64,000 bases of DNA from Salvelinus alpinus. Its lineage: Eukaryota; Chordata; Actinopteri; Salmoniformes; Salmonidae. Position 1 is the stretch's first letter. Every line of letters starts with the position of its first letter. A program made the position numbers and the translations under genes. Below the pieces are notes generated by a model. That model was not told the origin of the DNA and ran no database searches. It worked only from the letters and a program-made list of their open reading frames with translations. The stretch covers positions 8,924,576 to 8,988,575 of the forward strand of contig NC_092099.1 of the NCBI RefSeq assembly GCF_045679555.1. The letters run 5' to 3'. Shown piece after piece: positions 33,994-42,701 of the stretch.

Positions 33994-36900
33994 ACGATAA
34001 GTGCCATGGGATCTTTAATGACCTCAGAGTCAGGACACCCGTTTAACGTCCCATCCGAAAGACGGCACCCTACACAGAGCAGTGTCCCCAATCACTGCCC
34101 TGGGGCATTGGGATCTTTGTTTAGACCAGAGGAAAGAGTGCCTCCTACTGGCCCTCCAACACCACTTCCAGCAGCACCTGGTCTCCCATCCAGGGACTGA
34201 CCAGGACCAACCCTGCTTAGCTTCAGAAGCAAGCCAGCAGTGGTATGCAGGGTGGTATTTGGCTCTATACTCAAGCATTTTGGATTGGAGATAAAAGGTT
34301 TTGAGGCGACAGTAAAGAATATAATTTTTTATACACAAATGAGGGGACTACCGTAATTTCTGGACTATTAAGCGCACCTGAATATAAGCCGCACCCACTG
34401 AATTAAAAAAGAAAAATATGTCTTTTGTACATTAATAAGCCGCACATTACATTTACATTACATTTAAGTCATTTAGCAGACGCTCTTATCCAGAGCGACT
34501 TACAAGTTGGTGCATTCACCTTATGATGTCCAGTGGAACAACCACTTTACAATAGTGCATCTAACTCTAAGGGGGGGGGGGGGGGGGTAGAAGGATTACT
34601 TTATCCTATCCTAGGTATTCCTTAAAGAGGTGGTGTTTCAGGTGTCTCCGGAAGGTGGTGATTGATTCCGCTGACCTGGCGTCGTGGGGGAGTTTGTTCC
34701 ACCATTGGGGTGCCAGAGCAGCGAACAGTTTTGACTGGGCTGAGCGGGAGGGGGGCGGGAGCACATGTCTATAAGCCGCAGGTGCTTACCGGTACATTGA
34801 AACAAATGAACTTTACACAGCCTTTAAATGAAACACGGCTTGTAACAAAAATAAATAGGCTTTAACGAAACACGGCTTGTAACAATTATTATTTTTTTTT
34901 TAAATAGCAGTAAACAGTAGCCTACCAAGAAAGTCATTGGTCACTATCTTCCTCCTCCTGTGCACTGAAACCACTGAAGTCATCTCCTTCGGTGTCGGAG
35001 TTGAATAGCCTCAGAATTGCTTCATCCGATGTTGGATCGTTTTCATTGTCGCTCTCGTCACTTTCATCCGGAGGCAAATTCCCCGCTGAGCTCATGCTGC
35101 CCTCTTCAACACGCAGCAGTCCAGCCTTTCGAAACCCGTTGATGATAGTGGATCTTTTGACAATGCTCCACGCTGTCAGGACCCACTGGCAGACTTGACC
35201 ATAAGTTGCTCTTCGCATGCGGCCCGTTTTAGTGAAGGATTTCTCCCCACTTGTCATCCAAGCCTCCCACTGAACACGGAGCTCCACCTTAAATGCACGA
35301 TTTACACTGATGTCGAGTGGCTGCAAATACTTTGTTGTGCCCCCAGGAATCACAGCTGGAATTGAGTTTGTCCTCTTGATGGCTTCTTTCACAGAATCTG
35401 TTATGTGGGCCCTCATGCTGTCCAACACGAGCAATGCCTTGTTCTTGTGAAAGAATCCTCCCGGTCGCTTGCCGTAACACTCTGTATGCCATTCATGCAT
35501 TAGGCTTTCCGTCATCCATCCTTTCTTGTTGACTTTCACAACAATTCCTCTCGGGAATTTTTCTTTTGGCATCGTCATGCGTTTGAAAATCAACATCGGT
35601 GGAAGCTTTTCTCCCGATGCCGTGCAGCTCAGAACACAGGTGAAGTGCGTTTTTTCATGCCCAGTTGTTTTCAGCGTGATGGATGATTCGCCTTTCCTGT
35701 TGACAGTCCGAGTGAGAGGCAGGTCAAAAGTCAGAGGAACCTCATCCATATTTATGATGTCGTGCGGGCCGATGGAATGCTCCGCTATCTTTGCATCAGT
35801 GAATTTGCGGAAGTTTGAAACGTTTTCCTCGTAGTCGGGAGGGAGCTGCTGACACAGACTCGTCCGTACCCTGATGGACAGGCCTTTACGTCTCATAAAT
35901 CTTAGACACCACGATGGTCCACCTCTAAAATCCTCAAACTTCATTGCGGTGGCGATTGTTTTGGCTTTCAGTCGGATCTGCACAGTTGAAACACCTCGGC
36001 CGTCTGCTCTCTGTGTGTTGAGCCAGTCTTCAAGCTCATTTTCTAGGTCGGGCCATCTGCTTTTCTTCCCTCTGAAAGCTTTTGTTGTCTTTCTGCATCG
36101 AGTCAGTTCCTCACACTGCTGTTTCCAACATCTTATCATCGACTCATTAAGGCCAAGCTCCCGTGCAGCAGCTCTATTTCCTTTTACAACAGCCAGAACG
36201 ATCGCCTTCAACTTGAAAGCTGCATCATATGCATTTCTCCGTGTCTTTGCCATGATGAGGGTGACAAAATGACTACCGTAATCAGAATGATGGGAAGTTT
36301 GAGCGCGCTCGATTTACGTCACACAGTTTTTTGGCGGCATGAATTTGTGAAAGCGGGAAAAAATCCATAAATTAGCCGCGTCATTGTATAAGCCGCGAGG
36401 TTCAAAGCGTGGGAAAAAGTAGCGGCTTATAGTCCGGAAATTACGGTAGATACATTGTGCTTTCATTTCTAAACAGTTGAACATATACAGTGCCTTCAGA
36501 TATTATTCACACCCCTTTACTTTTTCCACATTTTGTTACAGCCTGAATTTTAAATGATTTAGATTTTATCACAGATCTACTCACAATACCCCATAATGTC
36601 AGTGGAAATTTGTTTGTAGAACATTTTTTAAATTAATACATTTGCCACTGAAATGTCTTGAGTCAATAAGTATTCAACCCCTTTGGTATAGCAAGCAAAA
36701 TAATTCCAGGAGTAAAAATGTGCTTAACACATCTCATTTGTTGCAAGTTGCATGGACTCATTCCGTGTTCAATAATAGTGGTTAACATGATTTTTGAATG
36801 ACTACCCATCTCTGCACCCCACACACAGAATTATCTGTAAGGTCCCTCAATCGAGTTGTTATTGTCAAGCACAGAATCAATCACAAAAACCAGGGGGGGG

Positions 36901-38584
36901 AGAAACCAAGGGCACCAATTGGTAGTGTAAAAAAATAAAATAAATGCACAGGCACTTAATATCCCTTTGAGCATGGTGAAGTTATTAATTACACTTTGGA
37001 TGGTGTATCAATACAGCCAGTCACTACAAAGATACAGGTGTCTTTAGCTCTGTTGCCAGAGAGGAAGGAAACTGCTCAGGGCCAATAGTGATTTTAAAAC
37101 AGAGTTTTAGTGGTTGTGATATGAGAACTGATGGTGGATCAACAATATTGTAGTTACTCCACAATACTAACCTAAATTACAGAGTGAAAAGGAAGCCTGT
37201 ACAGAAAAAAAATATTACAAAACATGCATCCTGTTTGCAACAAGGCACTTAAACAGTACTGCAAAAATCTGTGGCAAAGAAATTCACGTTTTGTCCTGAA
37301 TACAAAGTGTTATGTTTGGGGTGAATCCCGCACATCACTGAGTACCACTCTTCATATTTTCAAGCATGGTAGTGGCTGCGTCATGTTATGGGTATGCTCG
37401 TAATCGGCAAGTACTAGGGAGTTTGTGAGGATAAAAATAAACGGAATGCAGCTATAAGCACAAGCAAAATCCTAGAGGAAAACCATGTTCAGTCTGCTTT
37501 CCAACAGCCACTGCGAGACAAATTCACATTTCAGCAGACAATAACCTTGAACACAAGGCAAAATCTACACTGGAATTGCTTACAAAGACTACATAGAATT
37601 TTTACAGTTGACTTAAATCAGTTTAAATCTATGGCAAGACTTGAAAATGGCTGTCTAGCAATTATCAACAATCAACTTCACAGAGCTTGAAGAATAAAAA
37701 TTTAAAAAAGCAAGTATTTTACAATCCAGGTGTGCAGAGTTTTCAAAGTTTGTGTGTAGATGGGGACAATTGTTTTTATATTGAATCCATTTTGAACCCG
37801 CACTGTAACACAACAAAATGTTGAATACGTTCAGGGGTATGAATACTTTCTGAAAGCACTATTTGAAAATGCCCTCGAATAAAAGTTGCCATTCTATACT
37901 GTCGCCTCACATAAACATTTGATCTCTATTCCAAAATGCTGTGGTATAGAACCAAATATAAAGTTTTAGCTTCACTGTCCAAATAAATACGCAGTGGAGT
38001 GTATGCAATTATCTGACAAGCCTTAATCTGTTTTCTCAATTTGTTTTTTTGCAGCTGAATAAGCTGATTGAGAAGAACTACTACCTGCACAAGTCGGCCC
38101 AGGAGGCCTACAAGTCCTATGTGCGGGCGTACGACTCTCATTCCCTCAAAGCGATCTACAGTGTCAACACGCTCAACCTCCCCATGGTGGCACAGTCTTT
38201 CGGCTTTAATGTGCCTCCCTACGTCGACCTCAGTATCCTTTTCTACGTCCAAGTGCCTGGGCATATTTTCACCAATGTCGTTTCTGAAGGGTTGCATACT
38301 TTGTTTGTCAATGTCTGTTGTCAAACATCCTTTATTCCATCCCTCTGACCCCCCCCCCAGGTCGTAACGATAAAAGTCATATCAATTGGTCAATTCAGTG
38401 CAGTACAGTGTTTCCCTTAACCCAGCACTCCTCTCCAGACGTTCACAGCAAAGGAGGACTGAAGATGACGAAGAGGGGTGGAGGCGGCGGCTTCGGCTAC
38501 CAGAAGGGCAAGCCCGCTCACAAAGCTAAAATCTTCAAGCATGTCAACAGAGGAAATGGGGACAAGAGGCAGTTCTCACGCTGA
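24181..38584 (+). CDS. ddx18: ATP-dependent RNA helicase DDX18 (14 exons)
   Basis: A nucleolar DEAD-box helicase (yeast Has1 family) that acts in pre-rRNA processing and large-subunit assembly. Joining 14 exons gives 1974 nt, or 657 residues plus TGA; human DDX18 is about 670. The start [20 protein letters not shown] matches the family. Residues 100-150 are acidic and low-complexity. Q motif, around MTEIQHKSI (188-196); motif [10 protein letters not shown] (208-216); Ia PTRELA (245-250); Ib TPGR (294-297); DEAD (319-322); SAT (350-352); IV MVFFSSC (415-421); [10 protein letters not shown] (468-476); [10 protein letters not shown] (497-504). The glycine-rich GGGGFGYQK and basic tail end in QFSR. 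All 13 introns are GT-AG, phases are consistent and no disabling change is seen. Introns are packed with transposons. Confidence 0.97.
24782..24970 (+). CDS. ddx18: ddx18 exon 2
   Basis: Residues 36-99, a lysine-rich, poorly conserved linker. Acceptor TTCACAG, donor GTAATG, phase 1 to 1. Confidence 0.9.
25105..25281 (+). CDS. ddx18: ddx18 exon 3
   Basis: Residues 99-158: acidic Glu/Asp-rich region, then LPSGLTG leading to the helicase core. Acceptor AATGTAG, donor GTATTC. Confidence 0.93.
25533..26244. mobile_element. MITE-like element in ddx18 intron 3
   Basis: Short inverted ends GGGATGGGCA (25533) and TGCCCATCCC (26244) with TA on both sides enclose 712 bp of noncoding AT-rich sequence. 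Terminal symmetry is only about 11 bp, so the superfamily is uncertain. Confidence 0.55.
26327..26462 (+). CDS. ddx18: ddx18 exon 4 (Q motif)
   Basis: Residues 158-203, [10 protein letters not shown] through the Q-motif block [15 protein letters not shown]. Acceptor TTTCAG, donor GTACGC. Confidence 0.96.
26690..26790 (+). CDS. ddx18: ddx18 exon 5 (Walker A)
   Basis: Residues 203-237 with [10 protein letters not shown], the ATP-binding P-loop, and KFMPRNG. Acceptor CTTCTAG, donor GTAAGA. Confidence 0.97.
26791..27779. other. ddx18 intron 5, left part
   Basis: Noncoding; about 27440-27620 is repeat-like and shares a GCAAGGAACCGAG string with the element at 53912-56002. No exon or RNA gene recognised. 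Confidence 0.4.
27780..28772 (-). mobile_element. Truncated hAT element in ddx18 intron 5
   Basis: Inverted ends CAGGGGTGTCAAACTCAT and ATGTTTGACACCCCTG are flanked by a perfect 8-bp target duplication GTCTAGAC (27772-27779, 28773-28780), diagnostic of hAT. Only the first part of the transposase remains (28473-28033); the RNase H-like core and dimerisation domain are deleted. Confidence 0.93.
28033..28473 (-). pseudogene. hAT transposase N-terminal fragment (BED-finger type)
   Basis: A 146-codon frame beginning [24 protein letters not shown]-like finger is visible as [20 protein letters not shown] followed by ETHH. The expected second cysteine of the C-x2-C pair is Tyr (TAT), so zinc binding is probably lost. 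[18 protein letters not shown] and [17 protein letters not shown] follow, typical of the GTF2IRD2/ZBED-like hAT group. The catalytic part is absent and the frame ends inside the element. It lies antisense in ddx18 intron 5, so host translation is unlikely. Confidence 0.8.
28851..29050 (+). CDS. ddx18: ddx18 exon 6 (Ia, GG, Ib)
   Basis: Residues 237-303 with [23 protein letters not shown] and [11 protein letters not shown]. Acceptor CCTAAG, donor GTAACC. The upstream intron ends only 78 bp after a hAT element. Confidence 0.97.
29150..29389 (-). mobile_element. Tc1 fragment in ddx18 intron 6
   Basis: It begins CACTGGGGGGAAAAGATATAAAC after a TA, then reads the untranslated 3' part and the last transposase codons of the family at 46583-47489 (GTATCTGGTGTGACCA, CATTTGCCTCATGC). 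It is cut off at about 29389. Confidence 0.75.
29390..30839. other. ddx18 intron 6, remainder
   Basis: Noncoding. Fragments near 29815-29885 and 30700-30765 share inverted TCGAC/GTCGA-rich strings and may be ends of a degraded DNA transposon, but no duplication was found. No RNA gene recognised. Confidence 0.35.
30840..30954 (+). CDS. ddx18: ddx18 exon 7 (DEAD box)
   Basis: Residues 304-342 with [18 protein letters not shown]. Acceptor CTCTGTAG, donor GTATGT. Confidence 0.97.
31071..31210 (+). CDS. ddx18: ddx18 exon 8 (SAT motif)
   Basis: Residues 342-388 with [20 protein letters not shown] and [10 protein letters not shown]. Acceptor TTCCTCAG, donor GTAAAC. Confidence 0.97.
31490..31651 (+). 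CDS. ddx18: ddx18 exon 9 (motif IV)
   Basis: Residues 389-442 with [20 protein letters not shown]. Acceptor GTTTTCAG, donor GTGAGT, phase 0. Confidence 0.97.
31652..32485. other. ddx18 intron 9, left part
   Basis: No coding region, snoRNA boxes or repeat ends convincing enough to report. Confidence 0.4.
32486..32922 (-). mobile_element. tRNA-derived SINE in ddx18 intron 9
   Basis: In minus orientation the B box GGGTTCGAGTCCAG lies at the start (about 32870-32885) and the 3' end runs into a poly-T/A-rich segment (32486-32520 on plus). The body contains CTCCCGTACGGACTCGGGAG, a short hairpin. It matches a long SINE-like repeat common in salmonids. Confidence 0.7.
33038..33190 (+). CDS. ddx18: ddx18 exon 10 (motif V)
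   Basis: Residues 443-493 with [35 protein letters not shown] and DPPDDPK. Acceptor CTCTCAG, donor GTACCT. Confidence 0.97.
33313..33426 (+). CDS. ddx18: ddx18 exon 11 (motif VI)
   Basis: Residues 494-531 with [20 protein letters not shown]. Acceptor TTCCTAG, donor GTAGGA. Confidence 0.97.
33561..33617 (+). CDS. ddx18: ddx18 exon 12
   Basis: Residues 532-550, [19 protein letters not shown]; a 57-nt exon followed by the 4.4-kb transposon-filled intron 12. Acceptor CGCCTCAG, donor GTGAGA. Confidence 0.95.
33783..34256 (-). mobile_element. 5S rRNA-derived SINE (SINE3 type)
   Basis: The minus-strand head (34256-34170) resembles 5S rRNA: TACCACCCTG, then GAAGCTAAGCAGGGTTGG, CCTGGTCAGT and CTGGATGGGAGACCA, in 5S order. 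The 3' end (33800-33850 on plus) is a LINE-like tail with CAGGTAAGTTGACTGAGAAC. It is in intron 12, antisense to ddx18. It is a retroposon, not a functional 5S gene. Confidence 0.88.
34446..34765. mobile_element. Repeat inserted in the pogo-like element
   Basis: It contains CATTTAGCAGACGCTCTTAT and CCAGAGCGACTTACAAGTTG, a block widespread in teleost genomes, and a G-run of about 17 bases near 34572. It interrupts the noncoding 3' side of the pogo-like element. Class (SINE/LINE tail or MITE) is uncertain. Confidence 0.65.
34934..36253 (-). CDS. Pogo-like transposase, uninterrupted 439 aa
   Basis: It would cut and paste its own element at TA sites. Residues 10-55 form an N-terminal helix-turn-helix of Brinker/psq type ([35 protein letters not shown]). 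A CENP-B-like second helix-turn-helix lies at about 65-135 ([12 protein letters not shown]). The DDE_1 core has IINMDE (D170), [10 protein letters not shown] (D278) and [14 protein letters not shown] (D314), a DD35D spacing. The C-terminus is acidic ([10 protein letters not shown]). No stop or frameshift is seen. It lies antisense to ddx18 in intron 12. It could be a recently active copy; domestication is not supported by sequence alone. Confidence 0.9.
   Translation of the reverse strand: MAKTRRNAYDAAFKLKAIVLAVVKGNRAAARELGLNESMIRCWKQQCEELTRCRKTTKAFRGKKSRWPDLENELEDWLNTQRADGRGVSTVQIRLKAKTIATAMKFEDFRGGPSWCLRFMRRKGLSIRVRTSLCQQLPPDYEENVSNFRKFTDAKIAEHSIGPHDIINMDEVPLTFDLPLTRTVNRKGESSITLKTTGHEKTHFTCVLSCTASGEKLPPMLIFKRMTMPKEKFPRGIVVKVNKKGWMTESLMHEWHTECYGKRPGGFFHKNKALLVLDSMRAHITDSVKEAIKRTNSIPAVIPGGTTKYLQPLDISVNRAFKVELRVQWEAWMTSGEKSFTKTGRMRRATYGQVCQWVLTAWSIVKRSTIINGFRKAGLLRVEEGSMSSAGNLPPDESDESDNENDPTSDEAILRLFNSDTEGDDFSGFSAQEEEDSDQ
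36488..37861 (+). mobile_element. Degenerate Tc1-like copy in ddx18 intron 12
   Basis: The left end CAGTGCCTTCAGATATTATT follows TA and the right end reads GAATACTTTCTGAAAGCACT. Same family as 11325-12833 and 23243-24006. The transposase region holds many stops. Confidence 0.85.
38055..38232 (+). CDS. ddx18: ddx18 exon 13
   Basis: Residues 551-610 with [20 protein letters not shown] and [11 protein letters not shown], the conserved C-terminal extension of the Has1 family. Acceptor TTTTGCAG, donor GTATCC. Confidence 0.96.
38439..38584 (+). CDS. ddx18: ddx18 exon 14 (last coding)
   Basis: Residues 610-657 and TGA at 38582-38584: [13 protein letters not shown], a basic tail with KIFKHVNRG, ending RQFSR. 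Acceptor CTCTCCAG. Confidence 0.96.
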
Positions 38585-38990
38585 CCTGCGGTCCTTGGGG
38601 GGCCACTACAAAATGGCTTCCTGACCTGGACGCACTCCCCTCTCGCTCTCTATCTTATCTAGAGACCCTGTAATGGGCATCGTGTCTCGCTCCCTATTTG
38701 TATGTGTTAGAACAGTCTCTTGCTACCTGTAGGAGGCCCAATTTCTGCTTCAATGTCTCCACCTGTCTTTCTGGACAGGTACTTTGTATCTTTAGTGACA
38801 GGACTCTGTGGGCTAATAACTGTTGAGACAGCCCCTGCAGTCCTTTACTCACAGCAGATGTGGATTTTACCATGGACTGTCTTTGATTTACTTATGCAGA
38901 ACTGTACATTGATAAATGTATTTCCATTATTTTCATCCTTCTACTTTACTGGCTAATTAAAACGTTTATATACACCCACACTGTTGTTGG
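38585..38990 (+). other. ddx18: ddx18 3'UTR
   Basis: About 0.4 kb after the stop, free of recognised repeats. The ATTAAA at 38956-38961 followed by a GT-rich stretch (TGTTGTTGG near 38982) is the likely cleavage region. Confidence 0.65.
38956..38961 (+). terminator. ATTAAA poly(A) signal of ddx18
   Basis: The common variant hexamer, about 370 bp after the stop, with a downstream GT-rich element. No AATAAA lies between it and the stop codon. Confidence 0.6.
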
Positions 38991-39605
38991 CACACAGCAT
39001 TTCCGAGCGTTGCAACCATCGTATTTTATAGTATACTTTAATTTATATATTTTTAAATAAGCCTTTTCAGTTGTTGAACCATTTTGTGCCTAAGAGTTAG
39101 TGCACTTGCGTCCTTCATAATTATAGGTAGGGTATTGCAACCAATTTCCAGAACAAAAAAAACATTTGTGTAATTTGAGGAACTGATCACCATTGAAGAG
39201 ATCCTGAGCAAGTGGATGTAGTGACATAAGTTCCACATGGGGGCGGTGTATTCAAGCACAGGTTTAATATAGGTGGTGTAGTGAAGATATGGGTCTGAAC
39301 CAGTCTGAAGACAGTAGTCCAGTTGTGCAAAATAATATTGCGAACACTTGACACCCAGCGTCTCAACACGTTATGACATGGTTATAACATTTCATAACAG
39401 CTGACATACAGTAACTTGTCAACCTGTTATATAGTCGTAATACTGTCATGAAGCATGTATTTAGACGTGTTATGACACGTATTACATGTTATGGTTGGTT
39501 ATGACACCTACATAAGTGTCAATCCACAAAACCTACCACACAAGGTAAAACATTGCATTACACCATAGCCTAAAATTCAACAATGTTTTTTAGTTGGCCA
39601 TGTTA

Positions 39606-41203
39606 CAGTTGATGTCGGAAGTTTACATACACTTAGGTTGGAGTCATTAAAACTTGTTTTTCAACCACTCTACACATTTCTTAATAACCAACTATAGTTT
39701 TGGCAAGTCTGTTAGAACATCTACTTCGAGCATGACACAAATACATTTTCCAATAATTATTTACAGATTATTTCACTGTGTCACAATTCCAGTGGGTCAG
39801 AAGATTGCATACACTAAATTGACTGTGCCTTTACTTGGGAAATTCCAGAAGATGATGTCATGGCTTTAGAAGCTTCTGATAGGCTAAATTCCATAATTTG
39901 AGTTAATTGGAGGTGTACCTGTGGATATATTTCAAGGCCTACTTTCAAACTCAGTGCCTCTTTGCTTGACATCATGGGAAAATCTAAATTAAATCAGCCA
40001 AGACCTCTGAAAAAAATTGGCGACCTCCACGAGTCTGGTTCATCCTTGGGAGCAATTTCCAAACGCATGAAGGTACCACATTGATCTGTACAAACAATAG
40101 TATGCAATTATAAACACCATGGGACCACGCAGCCATCATATCGCTCAGGAAGGAGACGCGTTCTGTCTCCTAGAGATGAACGTACTTTGGTGCGAAAAGT
40201 GCAAATCAATCCCAGAACAACAGCAAAGGACCCTGTGAAGATGCTGGAGGAAACAGGTACAAAAGTATCTATATCCACAGTAAAACGAGTCCTATATCGA
40301 CATAACCTGAAAGGTAGCTCAGCAAGGAAGAAGCCACTGCTCCAAAACCGCCATAAAAAAGCCAGACTACCGTTTGCAACTGCACATAGGGACAAAGATT
40401 GTAATTTTTGGAGAAATGTCCTCTGGTCTGATGAAACCAAGATATAACTGTTTGGCCATAATGACCATCATTATGTTTGGAGGAAAAAAGGGGATGCTTG
40501 CAAGCCGAAGAACACCATCCCAACTGTGAAGCACGGGTGTGGCAGCATCATGTTGTGGGTGTGCTTTGCTACAGGAGGGACTGGTGCAATTCACAAAATA
40601 GATGATGTGGATATATTGAAGCAACATCTCAAGACATCAGTCAGGAAGTTAAAGCTTGGTCGCAAATGGGTCTTCCAAATGGACAATGACCCCAAGCATA
40701 CTTCCAAAGTTGTGGCAAAATGGCTTAAGGACAACAAAGTCAAGTTATTGGAGTGACCATTACAAAGCCCTGACCTCAATCCCATAGAAAATTTGTGGGC
40801 AGAACTAAAAAAGCGTGCGCGAGCAAGGAGGCCTACAAACCTGACTCAGTTACACCAGCTCTGTCAGGAGGAATGGGCCAAAATTCACCTAACTTATTGT
40901 GGGAAGCTTGTGGAAGGCTACCCGTAACGTTTAACCCAAGTTAAATAATTTAACGGCAATGCTACCAAATACTAATTGAGTGTATGTAAACTTCTGACCC
41001 ACTGGGAATGTGATGAAAGACAAAAAAGCTGAAATAAATAATTCTCTCTTTTATTATTCTGACATTTCACATTCTTAAAATAAAGTGGTGATCCTAACTG
41101 ACCTAAGACAGGGAATTTTTACTGGGATTAAATGTCAGGAATTGTGAAAAACTGAGTTTAAATGTATTTGGCTAAGGTGTATGTAAACTTCTGACTTCAA
41201 CTG
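39606..41203 (+). mobile_element. Full-length Sleeping Beauty-type Tc1 (1598 bp)
   Basis: Both ends are present: CAGTTGATGTCGGAAGTTTA and GTAAACTTCTGACTTCAACTG, each flanked by TA. Internal direct-repeat copies near 39796 and 40985 give the IR/DR organisation. The transposase is broken (see 39975-40926), so it could move only in trans. Confidence 0.93.
39975..40926 (+). pseudogene. Tc1 transposase pseudogene
   Basis: Starts MGKSK. DETKI is followed at once by TAA (40445) just past the first catalytic Asp. A second nonsense change turns the Trp of LEWPSQSP into TGA (near 40754), and further frameshifts occur. [15 protein letters not shown] and NPIENLWAELKKRAR are preserved. Confidence 0.88.
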
Positions 41204-41747
41204 TAAATGATCATTGTTATTGCGCACACATTGATGTCAGACATGCACCTACCCAAATGCTGTTGCTGATACTGGGATGAGCACGGGAGCAGATTTCAGG
41301 TGCGGGACAATACACCCTTTTTTTTACTGATATAATGGCATGTACGTGATAGACCTATCTGACTTACATGATTATGATGGTCATAAAGTTTGACCATTTC
41401 ATAGTGTATTATCTTAATCCAAGTAAAGTGATACAGGATGGTAATAATGCTTCATGGCAGTGTCATGGAGTGTTTTTTTTCTACAAGTTATTTCAAATGT
41501 GATGGGGGGAAAAAACATGAATAAATAATTATTTACAACAAAGGATTAAAGAAACAAACTTTCAAACAAAAGGGAACTTCTTTCCAGGGAAAAAAATTAT
41601 TTGACTAAATGTGGGTTTTGATAGTTCTGTAGGTGTCAAAACCAGCCATAAAATGTACACAGGTGTAAATGTATGGGTTGTGACCGTGTTATGACCATAT
41701 TATGACAGGTTATGACACAGGGTGTCAAAGTGTTAAAACAATATTAC

Positions 41748-42333
41748 CTGGTCATGATATAGGTAAATAATTATAGTATATGCTAGCATAATAGCAAGCA
41801 GAGCCGTGATCTCTAACAAGTGTTTATGGGGGTGCCAGTGTCACACGTCATATCCACCAACAAGTTATATTACACTATTCATGGTAATGTCTGAAAAACA
41901 TTCAAAGAAGATTTTCCAATGTGCAAGCCTGCTAGTCCAGGACAAAGCTTAGTCTGTGTCTGAGTAATAGAAGATGTTATGATGACTTATGCCCTCGCCT
42001 CTAACTGGTTGTTCCTGTTTCTTGGCAGAAGTTTCATTTCATTAGGTCTGACTTTTCCCCTGGTGGTTACACTCCCATCCCCCTCTACAGTGTACTCTTG
42101 TCACGGGGCAGCTCAATCTTCATCAATGCCATGAACTTGTCATAACCCGTCAAATCATTCGTGTTTGATGGAACATCAGTAATTGTCACATCTTTGTTAC
42201 AGTGAGCCTGTGGCATGCACGTGCACAGATAGGAGTAAACCTGTGGCCAGCACATGTCCCTTTGCCCTCTCACTTGCCAAGTCCCCGTTTTGGGTGGTGT
42301 GTATATGTACATATATATATATGTGTGTATATA
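41748..42333. other. Unassigned, no gene seen
   Basis: Short AT microsatellite near 42310; otherwise no recognised coding or repeat structure. Confidence 0.4.
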
Positions 42334-42531
42334 CAGTGGGGAGAACAAGTATTTGATACACTGCCGATTTTGCAAGTTTTCCTACTTACAAAGCATGTAG
42401 AGGTCTGTAATTTTTATCATAGGTACACTTCAACTGTGAGAGACGGAATCTAAAACAAAAATCCAGAAAATCACATTGTATAATTTTTAAGTAATTAATT
42501 TGCATTTTATTGCATGACATAAGTATTTGAT
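42334..42531 (+). repeat. Left terminal inverted repeat
   Basis: Begins CAGTGGGGAGAACAAGTATT; pairs with 43743-43940. Contains both transposase-binding-like direct repeats. Confidence 0.93.
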
Positions 42532-42701
42532 CACCTACCAACCAGTAAGAATTCCGGCTCTCACAGACCTGTTAGTTTTTCTTTAAGAAACCCTCCTGTT
42601 CTCCACTCATTACCTGTATTAACTGCACCTGTTTGAACTCGTTACCTGTATAAAAGACACCTGTCCACACACTCAATCAAACAGACTCCAACCTCTCCAC
42701 A

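Larger units (their letters stand above)
34351..36446 (-). mobile_element. Pogo-like DNA transposon in ddx18 intron 12
   Basis: Inverted ends CCGTAATTTCTGGACTAT and ATAGTCCGGAAATTACGG are flanked by TA (34349-34350, 36447-36448), typical of the Tc1/mariner/pogo superfamily. Subterminal AAGCCGC motifs recur at both ends. The element carries an uninterrupted transposase on the minus strand and a 320-bp secondary insertion at 34446-34765, outside the gene. Confidence 0.92.
39332..41747. mobile_element. MITE-like host element split by a Tc1 copy
   Basis: Inverted termini TAATATTGCGAACACTTGACACCC-like (left, quoted in parts) and GGGTGTCAAAGTGTT (41720-41734). Subterminal tandem motifs TTATGACA/GTTATGAC occur at both ends. 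Removing the Tc1 copy 39606-41203 leaves about 0.8 kb without coding capacity. Confidence 0.6.

Noticed and set aside
34170..34256. Functional 5S rRNA gene
   Set aside because: Diverged, lacks a complete 5S sequence and is fused to a SINE body and LINE-like tail.
34992..36272. Plus-strand frames across the pogo-like element
   Set aside because: Antisense shadows of the 439-codon transposase.
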